Source: Cadophora sp. MPI-SDFR-AT-0126 (Eukaryota > Ascomycota > Leotiomycetes > Helotiales > Ploettnerulaceae). Taken from it: DNA of 64,000 bases. Positions 33,246 through 44,230 of the stretch are shown here, in pieces. The stretch's first letter is position 1, and every line of letters begins with the position of its first letter. Position numbers and translations under genes: made by a program. The notes under the pieces are model-generated. The model was not told where the DNA came from, made no database searches, and worked only from the letters and a program-made list of their open reading frames with translations. The DNA lies in assembly GCA_020747065.1 (NCBI GenBank), contig JAGMVK010000019.1, positions 124,001 to 188,000 on the forward strand, written 5' to 3'.

Positions 33246-34476
33246 GGAACCGAGCCGAGTCGGTATGGGTGATGATACGAATGATGACTATGTGAGAAGT
33301 ACTGTTTTGATATACGTGAAGAGCAACATGGTCGAAAACGACGACAAAAACGAATACAGATGAGCGGGCGTATGGGTAATGCATAATGAATTTTGGGTTC
33401 GGACGGTCAAAATCGATGTTCGGAACGACGCTCTGAAAACCATAGGATAAATACTCTTTCAGGGGTATGCTCAATCCTTGTATTATAAAAGAGTCTGGAC
33501 AGGGAGGAATAGATGAGTGTTTCTTGTTTGTATGTGATAGCGTTTAGCGCCATCTCTTTGCGTTATACTCGAATTTTACTTCGAGTTTCTTGCTTGATGT
33601 TATTAGAGGTATACCTTGTTTTCGTCAATACTTGTTCTAGTACCTTGCGATACGATACCATAGCGGGCTGCATGACATGGGGCGGTAGATCTGAGATGTC
33701 TGTGTATAATAGAAGATGATTTTGATCCTATCCATGCGTGCTCTTGAACTTGTCGTGAGTGATTTGTTTACATGGTTTTGCCGAACTCGCTTCGATGTCG
33801 CTTCGAGAGATTACCACCTCGCAAAAGAGGCAACGCCTCCTGGAGCAGACATACAGTACCATGCACACGCATCTCCTACCATCATGAATGCCTGATATAT
33901 CCTAGCTGCCAGTTGGAATGATAGTCCAAGATTGACTCGCTCGGAGCGAAACATCTTTACAGAGCTTCGGAAGCCTTTTATGTCGATATGTATCTGCCCC
34001 GCTGACATTAATAACGCATGCCCTCAAGATACTCATGGGATAATCAGGTCTCGGTTTGTTTTAAATCATAAATCAGAGGCCTAGAGCAATAAAGACGAAA
34101 GTCATGTCTCGATGAACGGCTTTTGGGACATTCAGATTACTCTGGTGGCAGGACCTCTCCAGTATGAGAACTAGATCGATGTCGTTAAATTCCTGGCGAG
34201 AAGAGAGACTGCTGGCTCAGCAAGAAATTCAATTGGCAATCAATCGACGACGAAATGCAAGCAAAGACAGTTCTATGTTTACACTGGAATCTTGGTATTA
34301 TTGGTACACGAGAAAGGGCTCTCCCAACCTGCCGAACGTATCGTCGGACATCAGAGATTCGGAATTCTCCGACCCTTTCACATCCAGCGCTCATCCCATC
34401 ACCAATATCCATTCCACCCCGGACGCCCTAAATAGTAGCACATGCTCCATATGCCTATTATCCGTAACTTCCTCCA
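33246..34476. other. Intergenic region between convergent LST7 and RPT3
   Basis: About 1.2 kb of 3' flanks. A 118-codon plus-strand ORF at 34164 runs antisense into the RPT3 end and has no supporting features. Confidence 0.5.
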
Positions 34477-35902
34477 CTACTTGTAGAAATCGAAGACGTT
34501 CTTGTCATTGGCTGACTTGACCTGGCTGGAATAGGCATCCTCCAAATCAACCTGGATGATGTTGTATCTATTTTTTCGGACTGCTCTCAACCCAGCTTCC
34601 TGCATGATTGCTGCAATGATAGCTCCACTCAACGGGTCGTTTCGAACAATGAGACTGTCAAGATCCACCTCTGGAGCCAGAGACATCCTAGACGCGATTG
34701 TGGTGAAGATCAATCGTCTCTCTCTGCGGTCTCGGAGGTTGGGGAACTCGATCTTTCTGTCCAAACGACCAGGGCGGAGAAGAGCCGGATCCAGGGTATC
34801 GGCTCTGTTGGTGGCCATAATAACCTTAACATTCGAAGTTTGGTCGAAACCATCCATTTGATTCAGCAGCTCCAGCAAAATTCTCTGGACTTCTCTGTCG
34901 GCACCAGTCTGAGCGTCAAATCTCTTAGTGGCAATTGCATCTATCTCGTCGATAAAGATAATTGCTGGGGAGTTCTCTCTAGCCATTCGGAATACATCAC
35001 GAACCATGCGAGGTCCTTCTCCCAAGTACTTCTGCACGAATTCGGACCCAACGACACGGATGAAGTTTGCGGTTGTCGAGTTTGCAACGGCCTTTACCAA
35101 CATCGTCTTTCCAGTTCCTGGCGGCCCATAGAGCAGAACACCGCGTGGGGGATCGATACCGATTTGCTTGTACCTAGTCAAATTAGCTTTTATTGTTCCG
35201 AAAATGGTGGCTAGAAGCTGCTCACAAATCAAAGTGCGTGAGTGGGAGCTCGACAGCCTCTCTGATTTCTTGCTTTTGCATGTCCAGTCCACCAACATCT
35301 GCATATGTAACGTCTGGCTTCTCATCTGCACCTAGCATGGCAATCGAGGAATCGGCTTCAGGAGGGAGGATATCGACAAGGGAGTTGGAGTGTCGGTGAA
35401 GAGCGACAGAGGATGATGGCTTGAGCTTCTCGCGGTCGAGGGTGGAAAGAATGCGAACGACGTAGTTGGATCCAGTGGAGGATTGCACGATGCCGGTATT
35501 CTGATCGATAGCCTCCATAAATTGGCCAATAACCAATGGCACACTCTGGATCCGCTTGATCTCCTCCTGTGCGCGTACCAGCTCTCTCTTCAAGCTCCTG
35601 CGAAATATTAGCCATGTTTTGATGGCTGTTGATCGATCTGGCCTACCGTTGTTCATCCTTAATGTACTCCTCTTGAAGATGAATGTATCTATAATCGTAT
35701 CAGACCCGAGTCCTGTTTTTGAAGCTGTGATCATCCATCAAACTCACTCTAGATGCCGTTGAAGCTTCTTCATCGTTGAGTACTCGTCGGTTCCATCAGT
35801 TCCTAGACCTTCCAGCGAATCGATGTTTGGTATCGAGGAAGGCATTTGTTTTCGATGAGGCAGGACCTGGTTCGCAGAGCTTTCTACCATGACGTCTCCC
35901 AT
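34477..35902 (-). CDS. RPT3: 26S proteasome regulatory ATPase subunit Rpt3
   Basis: AAA ATPase of the 19S base ring that unfolds proteasome substrates. Four exons, 35748-35902, 35647-35688, 35226-35597 and 34477-35173; 421 residues, the usual length. N-terminal coiled coil ([20 protein letters not shown]), OB-type domain with [20 protein letters not shown], then the AAA core: [20 protein letters not shown], Walker A GPPGTGKT, Walker [15 protein letters not shown], arginine-finger region [20 protein letters not shown]. The C-terminus ends FDFYK, matching the Rpt3 tail that docks into the 20S alpha ring. Start at 35902 is the first in-frame ATG. Shares a 375-bp region with the divergent gene at 36278. 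Confidence 0.97.
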
Positions 35903-36277
35903 CCTGGAAGCGTTTTGAGTGCGAGTTTTCGGTGTTAATGGAAGATGGTTCGTGGGTTGATGAGGTTCGTGGATAGCTGAGGTGTTTTTGGAGTTCTGTG
36001 AGGCGCGAAGGCAGCTGTGACTTACGCTGGGCTAGACAGACGGAGCACAAAATAGCGCTAACCTCAAAATCGTTAGCTGCATCGGGGAACTTATGACCGA
36101 CTTCGCTTGTAACAGCCGTCAGTCTACAGGTCTCCTTCACCTTGACTTGACTCAGTTCATGTTCAACGTTCAACAACGCTATCTACGATCACGACAGCGC
36201 TGCAACTCCTTTACGAACCATAGACTCGGCCTAGATTCATTTCTTCATTTCTGGTCGCTTCGCTACAACTAACCACC

Positions 36278-36953
36278 ATGTCTTCCTCTATTGCCATTCC
36301 GACTAGATCTGGTTATGGGGAGGGCAACAAGGCTGCTACAAGCTCCAGCAGCTCCAGTTCATTCTCAAGCCCCAGAACTCCCCAGCAAGCCCAACAACAA
36401 CAAGCTGCAACACCTCCTTCGTCGAGTGCAAACTACGGACATGATCGGAGACGTAGCCTACTGAGTGAGTATTTTTTTCGTTATCCCTTCTTCTTTACAG
36501 CTTGGTTACGATCCGAGTTCCCCCGCCAGACTAAGACACACACAGCATTCGACAAGTCCATGCCACAAGTACTTGCTCATCGCTCATGGTTGTTATTTAG
36601 GCTCCTCGCTTTCGAAGCAAGAACATACTGTGATCAACATTGGAGATCCTGATGGAGTGCCACGTTTGGTAAGCCTTCCATCAAATGCCAAAGGGTGGAA
36701 GTTGTGCCAGCTAGTACTGACAGTCACTTCTACAGATCACTTGCGTTAGATCGTCCCAAGGATACGAGTGGAACCCAGGTATGCAAGAATTCACATCTCT
36801 CATGTCATTTCAGGCAGTCAGCTAAGAGCGTTTCCAGAGATCTTCCTTCCTTCTTACGTCGAATCCAACTTCGAATCACTTGAACGAAAGCGAGACCCAG
36901 TCCACGAAATCCGACTCAGCGACGAGGAGATTAAGGAGATGTTCCCGCAGTAA
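36278..36953 (+). CDS. Small conserved-looking protein of unknown function
   Basis: Four exons, 36278-36464, 36601-36668, 36736-36778 and 36838-36953; 137 residues, phases fully consistent. The first 62 residues are Ser/Gln-rich and disordered. After them comes a compact domain assembled only by splicing: SKQEHTVINIGDPDGVPRLI, TCVRSSQGYEWNPE, IFLPSYVESNFESLERKRDP, VHEIRLSDEEIKEMFPQ. The accurate in-frame joining of three short exons is good evidence that it is real. I do not recognise the family; no catalytic or membrane motif is seen. Divergent from RPT3. Confidence 0.75.
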
Positions 36954-38406
36954 TTTGTGGTCTTATCGGGGTTGGGAAATAGACGGCCTGCACATCCGGG
37001 GATGGGGTTATGCACACATTCTGGCGTAGGGAGATGAACATATGATTCCCATGATAGTTATTTTTGGACACTGGAGTATTTCGGGATGGGTTTACGAATG
37101 CGTATGCCTATATGATAATGGTATGATTACGATGCTGGTTTGGTTTTGGCTGGCTGTGGGAGTCGGGCATTTTCTCAGGTTACGGGGTTCTGCAGTCCGC
37201 AGGGGTTTGATTATTTTGGCGTCACTCTCTACTTACTTGGTTCGGTCATTGCAATGAATTCTTCTTTGACATTCAAAGCAATAGATCCGGATTTGAGAGT
37301 GATGCTCTGCTTGTATGATTCATTTCCCGTGGAGTTTGGAGTAGTTCTCAGGGGCTGCCCACAAGGCAGCCTGCAGCCTAGAATACATTTAGATCGTGAG
37401 GCTTTCTGTGACTCGAATCCCACCACTCAATGAACACAAAAGAACGCTTGTGCTCTGCCTGATTGAACAAAGCTTGTTGAGAATTGACTATTGACATATC
37501 CAAGCTCGTAAGGTACAGTCGATCGTCGTGAGACACTCGTTCAGTTGAGGGGGTTAGGACCCATCAACATCAAACCAATCCTCACATTACAGCTGAACAC
37601 GAAGAAATTGGGAATTCGGGGATTGAGTTACTGAGCACGAACATTTTGACTCGGCTCAAGAAAGTCAAGTCGAAAGCGATCAGTTTAATCTGATCTGATC
37701 CTAATCCCAATGGGAGGGAAACGGGTCGAGTGTCTATCATCTGATCGTCCAATCCGAATGCACCCGAGGCATCACAACAAAGACTTGGTGACTAACTAAT
37801 ACATACCTACCAGGCTGACCGACAGAGGCAATATAACAGCACACAAGAAAGTTGAGCACGAGGCCACAAAATACTTCTATTGCTGCGTCGTTGGAATCGT
37901 GGTGAGCAGCGACAGGTGAAAGCTCACCAGCAGGCCCATCAAAAAGAACTGGCTGTGCATGCAGCTTGCATGAAGCTCCTGCATGGACCGTTCAGGAGCA
38001 CGAATTACATGTTCGGCTCCCAGCCACATGGATCTGGGTTCAAGGGTCCTGTAAATGATAACCATCTGATCTGATCGTATCAGCGTATACACAGTAGATA
38101 GCAAAGAAATTATTAGGACGATGATGAGATTAAATCTCGAATGAATTGACACCCCGCCAGACAGACGAAGCATCGCACGCCCCGCATTCTGGGCGATAAG
38201 GATTGCCGAGCTCGCTCGGGCTTGCCTATCGCAATAAATAAAGTTTTGCCAAGACGCGGCCGCGTGGGATGTCAAATTGTAAACAAGCGCGATGATGAAA
38301 GGTTGAATTGTACTTGGAATCCAAACCCTTCCAAAATCAATCCAAATCATACGCCGAACCTCACTTCAGAGGAGAAAGTACTGTGTATCATTGGGGACTA
38401 GGGGAT
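36954..38406. other. Intergenic region upstream of MIS14
   Basis: About 1.45 kb. Nothing convincing; a 157-codon minus-strand ORF at 37877-38350 has no splice or family support and probably arises by chance. It should hold the MIS14 promoter. Confidence 0.5.
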
Positions 38407-39162
38407 ATGTCGGAATTTCAGCGAAAAATAGAACTGCAGTCTCCAGATGACTTGCAATACCTGATTTCGAATGTGCGACGCGCTGCCAACGAGAAGATAG
38501 ACAAGGACCTACCGCCAATCGAGGGAGAGGACAAGATGCGAGAACGCGTCGAGGAGCTGGTTAATGAAGTACGTCCTACTGTGATTCTCCTAAGCGCATA
38601 TCGAAATGTGCAGACCAAGAATCAAACCAGAATTGGGATCTCAAGCGAGCTCAGCTAATGCATCATGCAGTACATCAACAATGTCTTCCGTACCTCCTCG
38701 GAAAACATAACCATTAACGGCATGGACCCTTCTCCGGATCTGCTAAATTCAATTCTCTCCTCCAAATCCACCAACCCCGTCCTCGAAATCGAAGAACATG
38801 AGCCCTTCAACACCAAACTCTTCGACCACGCCAAAGACCTAGCGCGTCAAGAAGAAGATTTGATCGAGGAGATTGCGGCGTTAAGACGGAAGGTACCTGC
38901 CAAGGTCGCGGAGAATGTGAAGAGGGAGTATAAGGAGGCCGTCGAGCGCGATGAGGCGGTTCTGGGGACTTTGGAGGAGCAGATGGAGAAGGGATATGCA
39001 GATCTTGGGGTGGGGAGGTTGGAGAGGCAGGAGGAGGTGGAGAGAGGGTGGGATAGGGGTGTTAAGGGGTTGGAGGGGCTGATGAGAACGATGCCGGAGA
39101 CGGTGGCGAGGAAGGAGAGGGCAGAGAAGGCGGAGGCTCATATCAATAGAGGGAAGAGATGA
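38407..39162 (+). CDS. MIS14: Kinetochore protein Mis14/Nsl1
   Basis: Subunit of the MIS12 complex that links inner kinetochore to the microtubule-binding outer kinetochore. Two exons, 38407-38568 and 38671-39162; 217 residues. The sequence is the Mis14 family pattern: RKIELQSPDDLQYLISNVRR, KIDKDLPPIEGEDKMRERVE, then ELVNEYINNVFRTSSENITI followed by a DPS motif, and a C-terminal coiled coil rich in Glu/Arg (ARQEEDLIEEIAALRRKVPA). Length fits fungal homologues. Splicing joins LVNE to YINN in phase 0. The 3' half is unusually G/A-rich on the coding strand. Confidence 0.85.
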
Positions 39163-39414
39163 GACGCGACATGATGGGCTATGTAGTGGGTTGGAGTTCT
39201 GGTTCATGACTCGGATGGGCAGGAAATCACGGAATCTCGTACTGCATTAGTGAGCTATCATTATGGCACACAATTGGGAAGGAGTATTGAGATCCATATG
39301 TGCATTGCGTTGCAATCCTGAAGCTACAGCTTACGAGTCAACTCTTTGGTCGACAAATCTCTGTCTTATGCCTCTTGCAACATTCGAAACTAGCTTTCAA
39401 GGGCATGGCATAAG

Positions 39415-40794
39415 TCATGAGGACGGACTGGCAACATTAGTCGCGTCGACAGCAACTCCATCACCCTCGGCACTAGTGGTCCGAGTTTCACCATGTTCAC
39501 TATCAGCACTGTCTTCAGCTTCATCCTGACCTTCTCCGTGCTCTCCATCCTTGCCTCCACTTGCCGACTGAGTCTTGCCATTGGTCTTCAACTTGGCCTC
39601 CTTCCTCTTCGGGATGACCTTCAGGAATGCCTCTCCCCAATCGCCAGTCTCCATCCACGCCAACATGATCTCGACAACGTGATTGACGGCCAAGACACTT
39701 CGACTCTGCATAGTCATGTACTCGCCAATTGGAAGTCGAGCAGTTTTGATACCCCGCTCAGTAGCTCGCTTGTAGCAGATACCTTTGTGTCGGTTCTTGT
39801 CAACGATACCACCGATGATGTAGGTTGTGTTGGGAGAAAGGACTGAGAGGGTATCGTCAGCGTCGGCAGTAAGATAAACAATCGAAGGCTCTGGCTGCCC
39901 TTTAGCTTCGATTTCGGCGGTTCCGACTTCAGAACTTGACTCTGTCTTAACTTCAGCTTCAACTGTGGAAGTTGTAGCCTCAGGTACTGGCTCTAGCTTG
40001 GACGTGTCGGAATTGAGCCCATTCTCAGCATCATCTGGGCGACTGGTCTCTGGCAAAGCATCGGATACGAGTGCAGGTACACCTGTGGGTTCGGGCTCTT
40101 CAGTAGGTGGAGCAAGTGCGCCAACTAGCTTGCCTCCTTCACGGCCTCTCATGATGCCATCCAATTCTTTGCCAGCGGAGACAAAATCGCCTTCATAGAA
40201 CTTGACTCCTTTCCAGCTCAGGTGGTTGCTTGCAAGAACATTTTCAAATCTAGTTTTGAGCGCTCCACCCCAAGAACTGATGGCCAGATGTACGCGATAA
40301 GGGGTAGATTTGTTGTCAGAATAGCATCTCGTGATCTGCGCGCTGAGTGAAATGATCTCTTTCTCGGTCATGAGATTATCGAAGTTGCAATCTAGGACGA
40401 AAGCAACTGGTGTTTGAATTGGTCGGCGTGGGCCCCCCTTTTGTTTGACAATCGGTCTCTCGATCTCACCTTTGGCGATCTTCTCGTTCAATTCTCTTCG
40501 GGCTTCAGCTTTCCGAGCTTGTTTCTCCTTGTGGAGTGCTCGTCTCTTGTCTTTGCGGTAGTCTTTACCAGCTTCCCATTGCTCACGTTTCCTGAGTTTC
40601 TTCAGTTGGTTTCTTGAGAGTGGTGGGTCATTGGTGGTAGAAGGAACCTGGTTGACTTTGGAATCCTCTCCATTGTGATCGGCTTGAGAAGATGGGGCGT
40701 CAGTGCTTGGCGAATCGCCCTGAAGATGCTCAGTCGATTCATCTGGGGAATTGAGCTTTCGAATCTTGGAGGGTCGCTCTTCTGACTCGGCCAT
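39415..40794 (-). CDS. TRM10: tRNA (guanine-N1)-methyltransferase Trm10
   Basis: SPOUT-family enzyme that methylates N1 of guanine 9 in tRNAs using SAM. Single exon, 459 residues; start is the first ATG, at 40794. Basic N-terminal helix (LSRNQLKKLRKREQWEAGKD), then the SPOUT core: PVAFVLDCNFDNLMTEKEII, SLSAQITRCYSDN, YRVHLAISSWGGALKTRFEN, and the SAM-binding end YIIGGIVDKNRHKGICYKRA, ARLPIGEYMTMQSRSVLAVN, HVVEIMLAWMETGDW. The conserved catalytic-region Asp (IVDKNRHK) is present. A 100-residue Glu/Ser-rich insert (about 235-330) splits the core, longer than in yeast. Acidic C-terminal tail. Divergent from MSH2 with 256 bp between starts; convergent with MIS14. Confidence 0.95.
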   Translation of the reverse strand: MAESEERPSKIRKLNSPDESTEHLQGDSPSTDAPSSQADHNGEDSKVNQVPSTTNDPPLSRNQLKKLRKREQWEAGKDYRKDKRRALHKEKQARKAEARRELNEKIAKGEIERPIVKQKGGPRRPIQTPVAFVLDCNFDNLMTEKEIISLSAQITRCYSDNKSTPYRVHLAISSWGGALKTRFENVLASNHLSWKGVKFYEGDFVSAGKELDGIMRGREGGKLVGALAPPTEEPEPTGVPALVSDALPETSRPDDAENGLNSDTSKLEPVPEATTSTVEAEVKTESSSEVGTAEIEAKGQPEPSIVYLTADADDTLSVLSPNTTYIIGGIVDKNRHKGICYKRATERGIKTARLPIGEYMTMQSRSVLAVNHVVEIMLAWMETGDWGEAFLKVIPKRKEAKLKTNGKTQSASGGKDGEHGEGQDEAEDSADSEHGETRTTSAEGDGVAVDATNVASPSS

Positions 40795-41050
40795 CTTGTG
40801 ATTGATATTGTTTGGCTGAGTCGGGAGATCGTGGTGGGGTAAATTTAACCTGAACCTCAAAGCTGATATGAATTTTGGCGAGGGCCAAAATCATCTAGTC
40901 CCAATCTTGACTAGTTCTTCACGTCGTCGCGTCTTCCACCTCGACCCGCGATTTCTCGTGAACCGCTTTAAGTAACTTAGGACTTCTGTGTGAATTGGGA
41001 ACCGATGAGATAACCAGATCTTACGAAGACAAATTTCAAAACACTCCAAC

Positions 41051-43951
41051 ATGTCATCTCGTCCAGAATTGAAGGTGTGCTTCCATTCCTTGCCACCCAT
41101 TGAAAGATTCGCTAACTTTTGTAGGTTGACGACGAAGGCGGATTTATCAGGTTCTTCAAGTCTCTGCCAGTAAATGACGATGAGACTATAAGAGTCTTCG
41201 ATCGTGGTGACTGGTATACGGCACATGGAGATGATGCCTCTTTCATAGCACGAACAGTGAGCAAATCCAATGTCCCTGGAGTTCCTTCAACTAACACCGA
41301 GTAGGTCTACAAGACAACTTCTGTTCTACGACAATTAGGCAAGAATGACTCGACCGGCCTTCCTTCGGTCACGATGACCATCACAGTCTACAGAAACTTC
41401 CTACGAGAAGCCCTCTTTCGTCTGGGAAAGAGAATCGAGGTATGGGGGAATTCTGGCAAGATGAACTGGAAGATCATCAAGCAAGCTTCGCCTGGAAATC
41501 TACAGGATATTGAGGAGGAATTAGGTGGACAATTCGACGCGGCTCCAATCATACTTGCAGTGAAGGTATCTGCAAAAGCCTCCGAGGCAAGGAATGTAGG
41601 AGTGTGCTTCGCAGATGCAAGTGTCAGGGAACTGGGCGTCTCGGAGTTCCTCGACAACGATTTATATTCAAATTTCGAATCTCTCCTTATTCAACTGGGT
41701 GTCAAGGAATGTTTGATCCAGGTGGACAAGTCAGACAAAGATGTGGAGATGAATAAGTTGAAGGCAATTATCGACAGCTGTGGTATTGCCATTTCAGAAC
41801 GGGCAGGCGGCGACTTTGGAACGAAGGATATCGACCAGGACCTGGCGAGATTATTGAAAGACGAGAAGGCTGCCGGAACTCTTCCACAAACCGACCTGAA
41901 ACTTGCCATGGGCTCCGCAGCTGCTCTGATAAAGTATCTTGGAGTGCTTCACGATCCCTCCAATTTCGGCCAGTATCAACTCTACCAGCACGATTTATCC
42001 CAATTCATGAAGCTCGATGCTGCAGCTTTGAAGGCCTTGAATCTGATGCCTGGACCCAGAGATGGTGCTAAGACGATGTCAGTATTTGGACTCTTGAATC
42101 ACTGTAAAACTCCCGTTGGAAGTCGGCTCCTAGCGCAGTGGCTCAAGCAACCCCTGATGAGCAAAGACGAGATTGAGAAGAGACAGCAGCTTGTGGAAGC
42201 ATTCGTGGAGGACTCTGAGTTGCGACAAACAATCCAGGAAGAACACATGAAGGCAATTCCAGACATCTATCGAATGACGAAAAGATTCCAGCGTAAGCTG
42301 GCAAGCCTCGAAGATGTTGTCAGGGCATGGCAATTGGTCGGCCGTCTGCCCGGCTTTATCGCTACTCTTGAAGGTGTGATGGATGAGAGATACCGTGATC
42401 CTCTAGAAGATACCTACACTGTAAAGCTTCGAGAGTATCTGGACAGTCTTGCTAAGCTACAAGAGATGGTAGAGACAACTGTCGACATGGAAGCCGCACA
42501 AAATCACGAATATATCATCAAACCTGAATTCGACGATGGTCTTCGTATCATCAGAAAGAAGCTGGACAAGATGAGGGTTGAGATGGACCAAGAGCATAGA
42601 AACGCCAGCAAGGACCTTGGCCAAGAAATCGACAAGAAACTTTTCCTGGAAAATCATAAAGTCCACGGTTGGTGTATGCGGCTTACCAGAACTGAAGCTG
42701 CCTGTATTCGGAACAAGCAGAAATATCAAGAATGTTCGACACAGAAGAATGGCGTTTATTTCACAACCCAGAAGCTGCAAAGCATACGGCGCGAGTTCGA
42801 TCAACTTTCTGAGAACTACAACCGAACTCAGAGCAGTTTAGTCAATGAGGTCGTCAGTGTAGCGGCCTCATACTGTCCAGTATTGGAGCTACTGGCTGGT
42901 GTCCTAGCCCATATGGATGTCATCATCAGCTTTGCTCATTGCTCGGTTCATGCGCCAATCTCATATGTTCGTCCAAAGATGCATCCCAGAGGTGAAGGCA
43001 ATACGATTTTAAAAGAAGCACGGCATCCGTGCATGGAGATGCAGGACGATATCCAGTTCATCACTAACGATGTTACTTTGGAAAGAGGGTCGTCGGAATT
43101 TTTGATCATCACAGGTTTGTGCAGTGCCAGTCCAAACCTCTACTTCAGATTTGCTGACTTCTCTAGGTCCTAACATGGGTGGTAAATCAACATACATCCG
43201 CCAAATCGGTGTAATTGCCTTGATGGCTCAGATCGGATGTTTCGTGCCCTGCGATGCAGCAGAGCTCACAATATTCGACTGCATACTTGCCCGGGTAGGA
43301 GCAAGTGACTCCCAACTCAAAGGAGTGTCAACATTCATGGCAGAGATGCTCGAGACGGCCAACATCCTCAAATCTGCGACCTCAGAATCTCTCATCATCA
43401 TCGACGAGCTTGGACGGGGCACTAGCACATATGATGGGTTCGGCTTGGCATGGGCAATTTCCGAGCACATCGTCAAGGAGATTGGATGCTTCTCCATGTT
43501 TGCGACCCACTTCCACGAACTCACTGCTCTAGTAGACCAATATCCCCAAGTCCAGAATCTTCATGTCGTTGCCCATATTGACGACAATGGCAAAGCAAAG
43601 AGGGAGGTCACTCTTCTTTACAAAGTCGAAGAAGGTGTCTGCGACCAGAGTTTTGGAATTCATGTCGCGGAGCTGGTACGCTTCCCGGAGAAAGTCGTCA
43701 ACATGGCGAAACGAAAAGCAGATGAGCTCGAGGACTTTACGAGTAAACATGAGGGACAGGCTATTAAGTATGGAAAAGAAGATGTGGAGGAGGGAAGCGC
43801 GATGCTAAAAGATGTACTGTTGAGATGGAAGTTGGAATGTGAAGGGAAGGATCTTAGCAAGGAGGAGATGACTACCAAGATGCTGGAGTTGGTCAAAGGA
43901 GATGAGAAGTTGTTGGCAAATCCGTTTTTCCAGAGCGTGAAGGCACTGTGA
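41051..43951 (+). CDS. MSH2: DNA mismatch repair protein Msh2
   Basis: Partner of Msh6 and Msh3 in recognising mismatches. Four exons, 41051-41074 (24 nt), 41125-41256, 41305-43114 and 43167-43951; 916 residues, normal length. N-terminus [20 protein letters not shown] is the mismatch-binding domain start. The ATPase domain shows Walker [10 protein letters not shown] (656-664), assembled across the last intron, the MutS signature [20 protein letters not shown], Walker [21 protein letters not shown], and [11 protein letters not shown]. Clamp and lever regions contain [20 protein letters not shown] and [14 protein letters not shown]. All catalytic motifs are intact. CGCG-containing sites at about 40929 and 40948 in the shared TRM10/MSH2 promoter may be cell-cycle elements. 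Confidence 0.98.
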
Positions 43952-44230
43952 ATCTTGCTTGCTTGGTCATTGACCTTTTGGCGTTATGGAAAAGGGGCTG
44001 GCTGGTCAGCCGCATCGCTAAATGGTTGGGAGGTTCAATATTGTAGGCGGGGCTCTGTATGATATCTGTGTTATTCTGTGCGATAATCAATTTTCAAACT
44101 GTTACGAAGATCGTCATCATAGCTTCCTACTATTTATTGCCATCTAGATCACCTGTAGAGAGCAACACAATGATGCTAAAAAAATTTCACGCATTGCTGG
44201 GTATCAAAACTACGTTCTGCGAAGCGAAAG

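Noticed and set aside
34164..34520. 118-codon plus-strand ORF
   Set aside because: Overlaps the RPT3 3' end antisense and lacks any recognisable feature.
37877..38350. 157-codon minus-strand ORF with hydrophobic segments
   Set aside because: No family feature, splice partner or leader; likely chance in an intergenic region.
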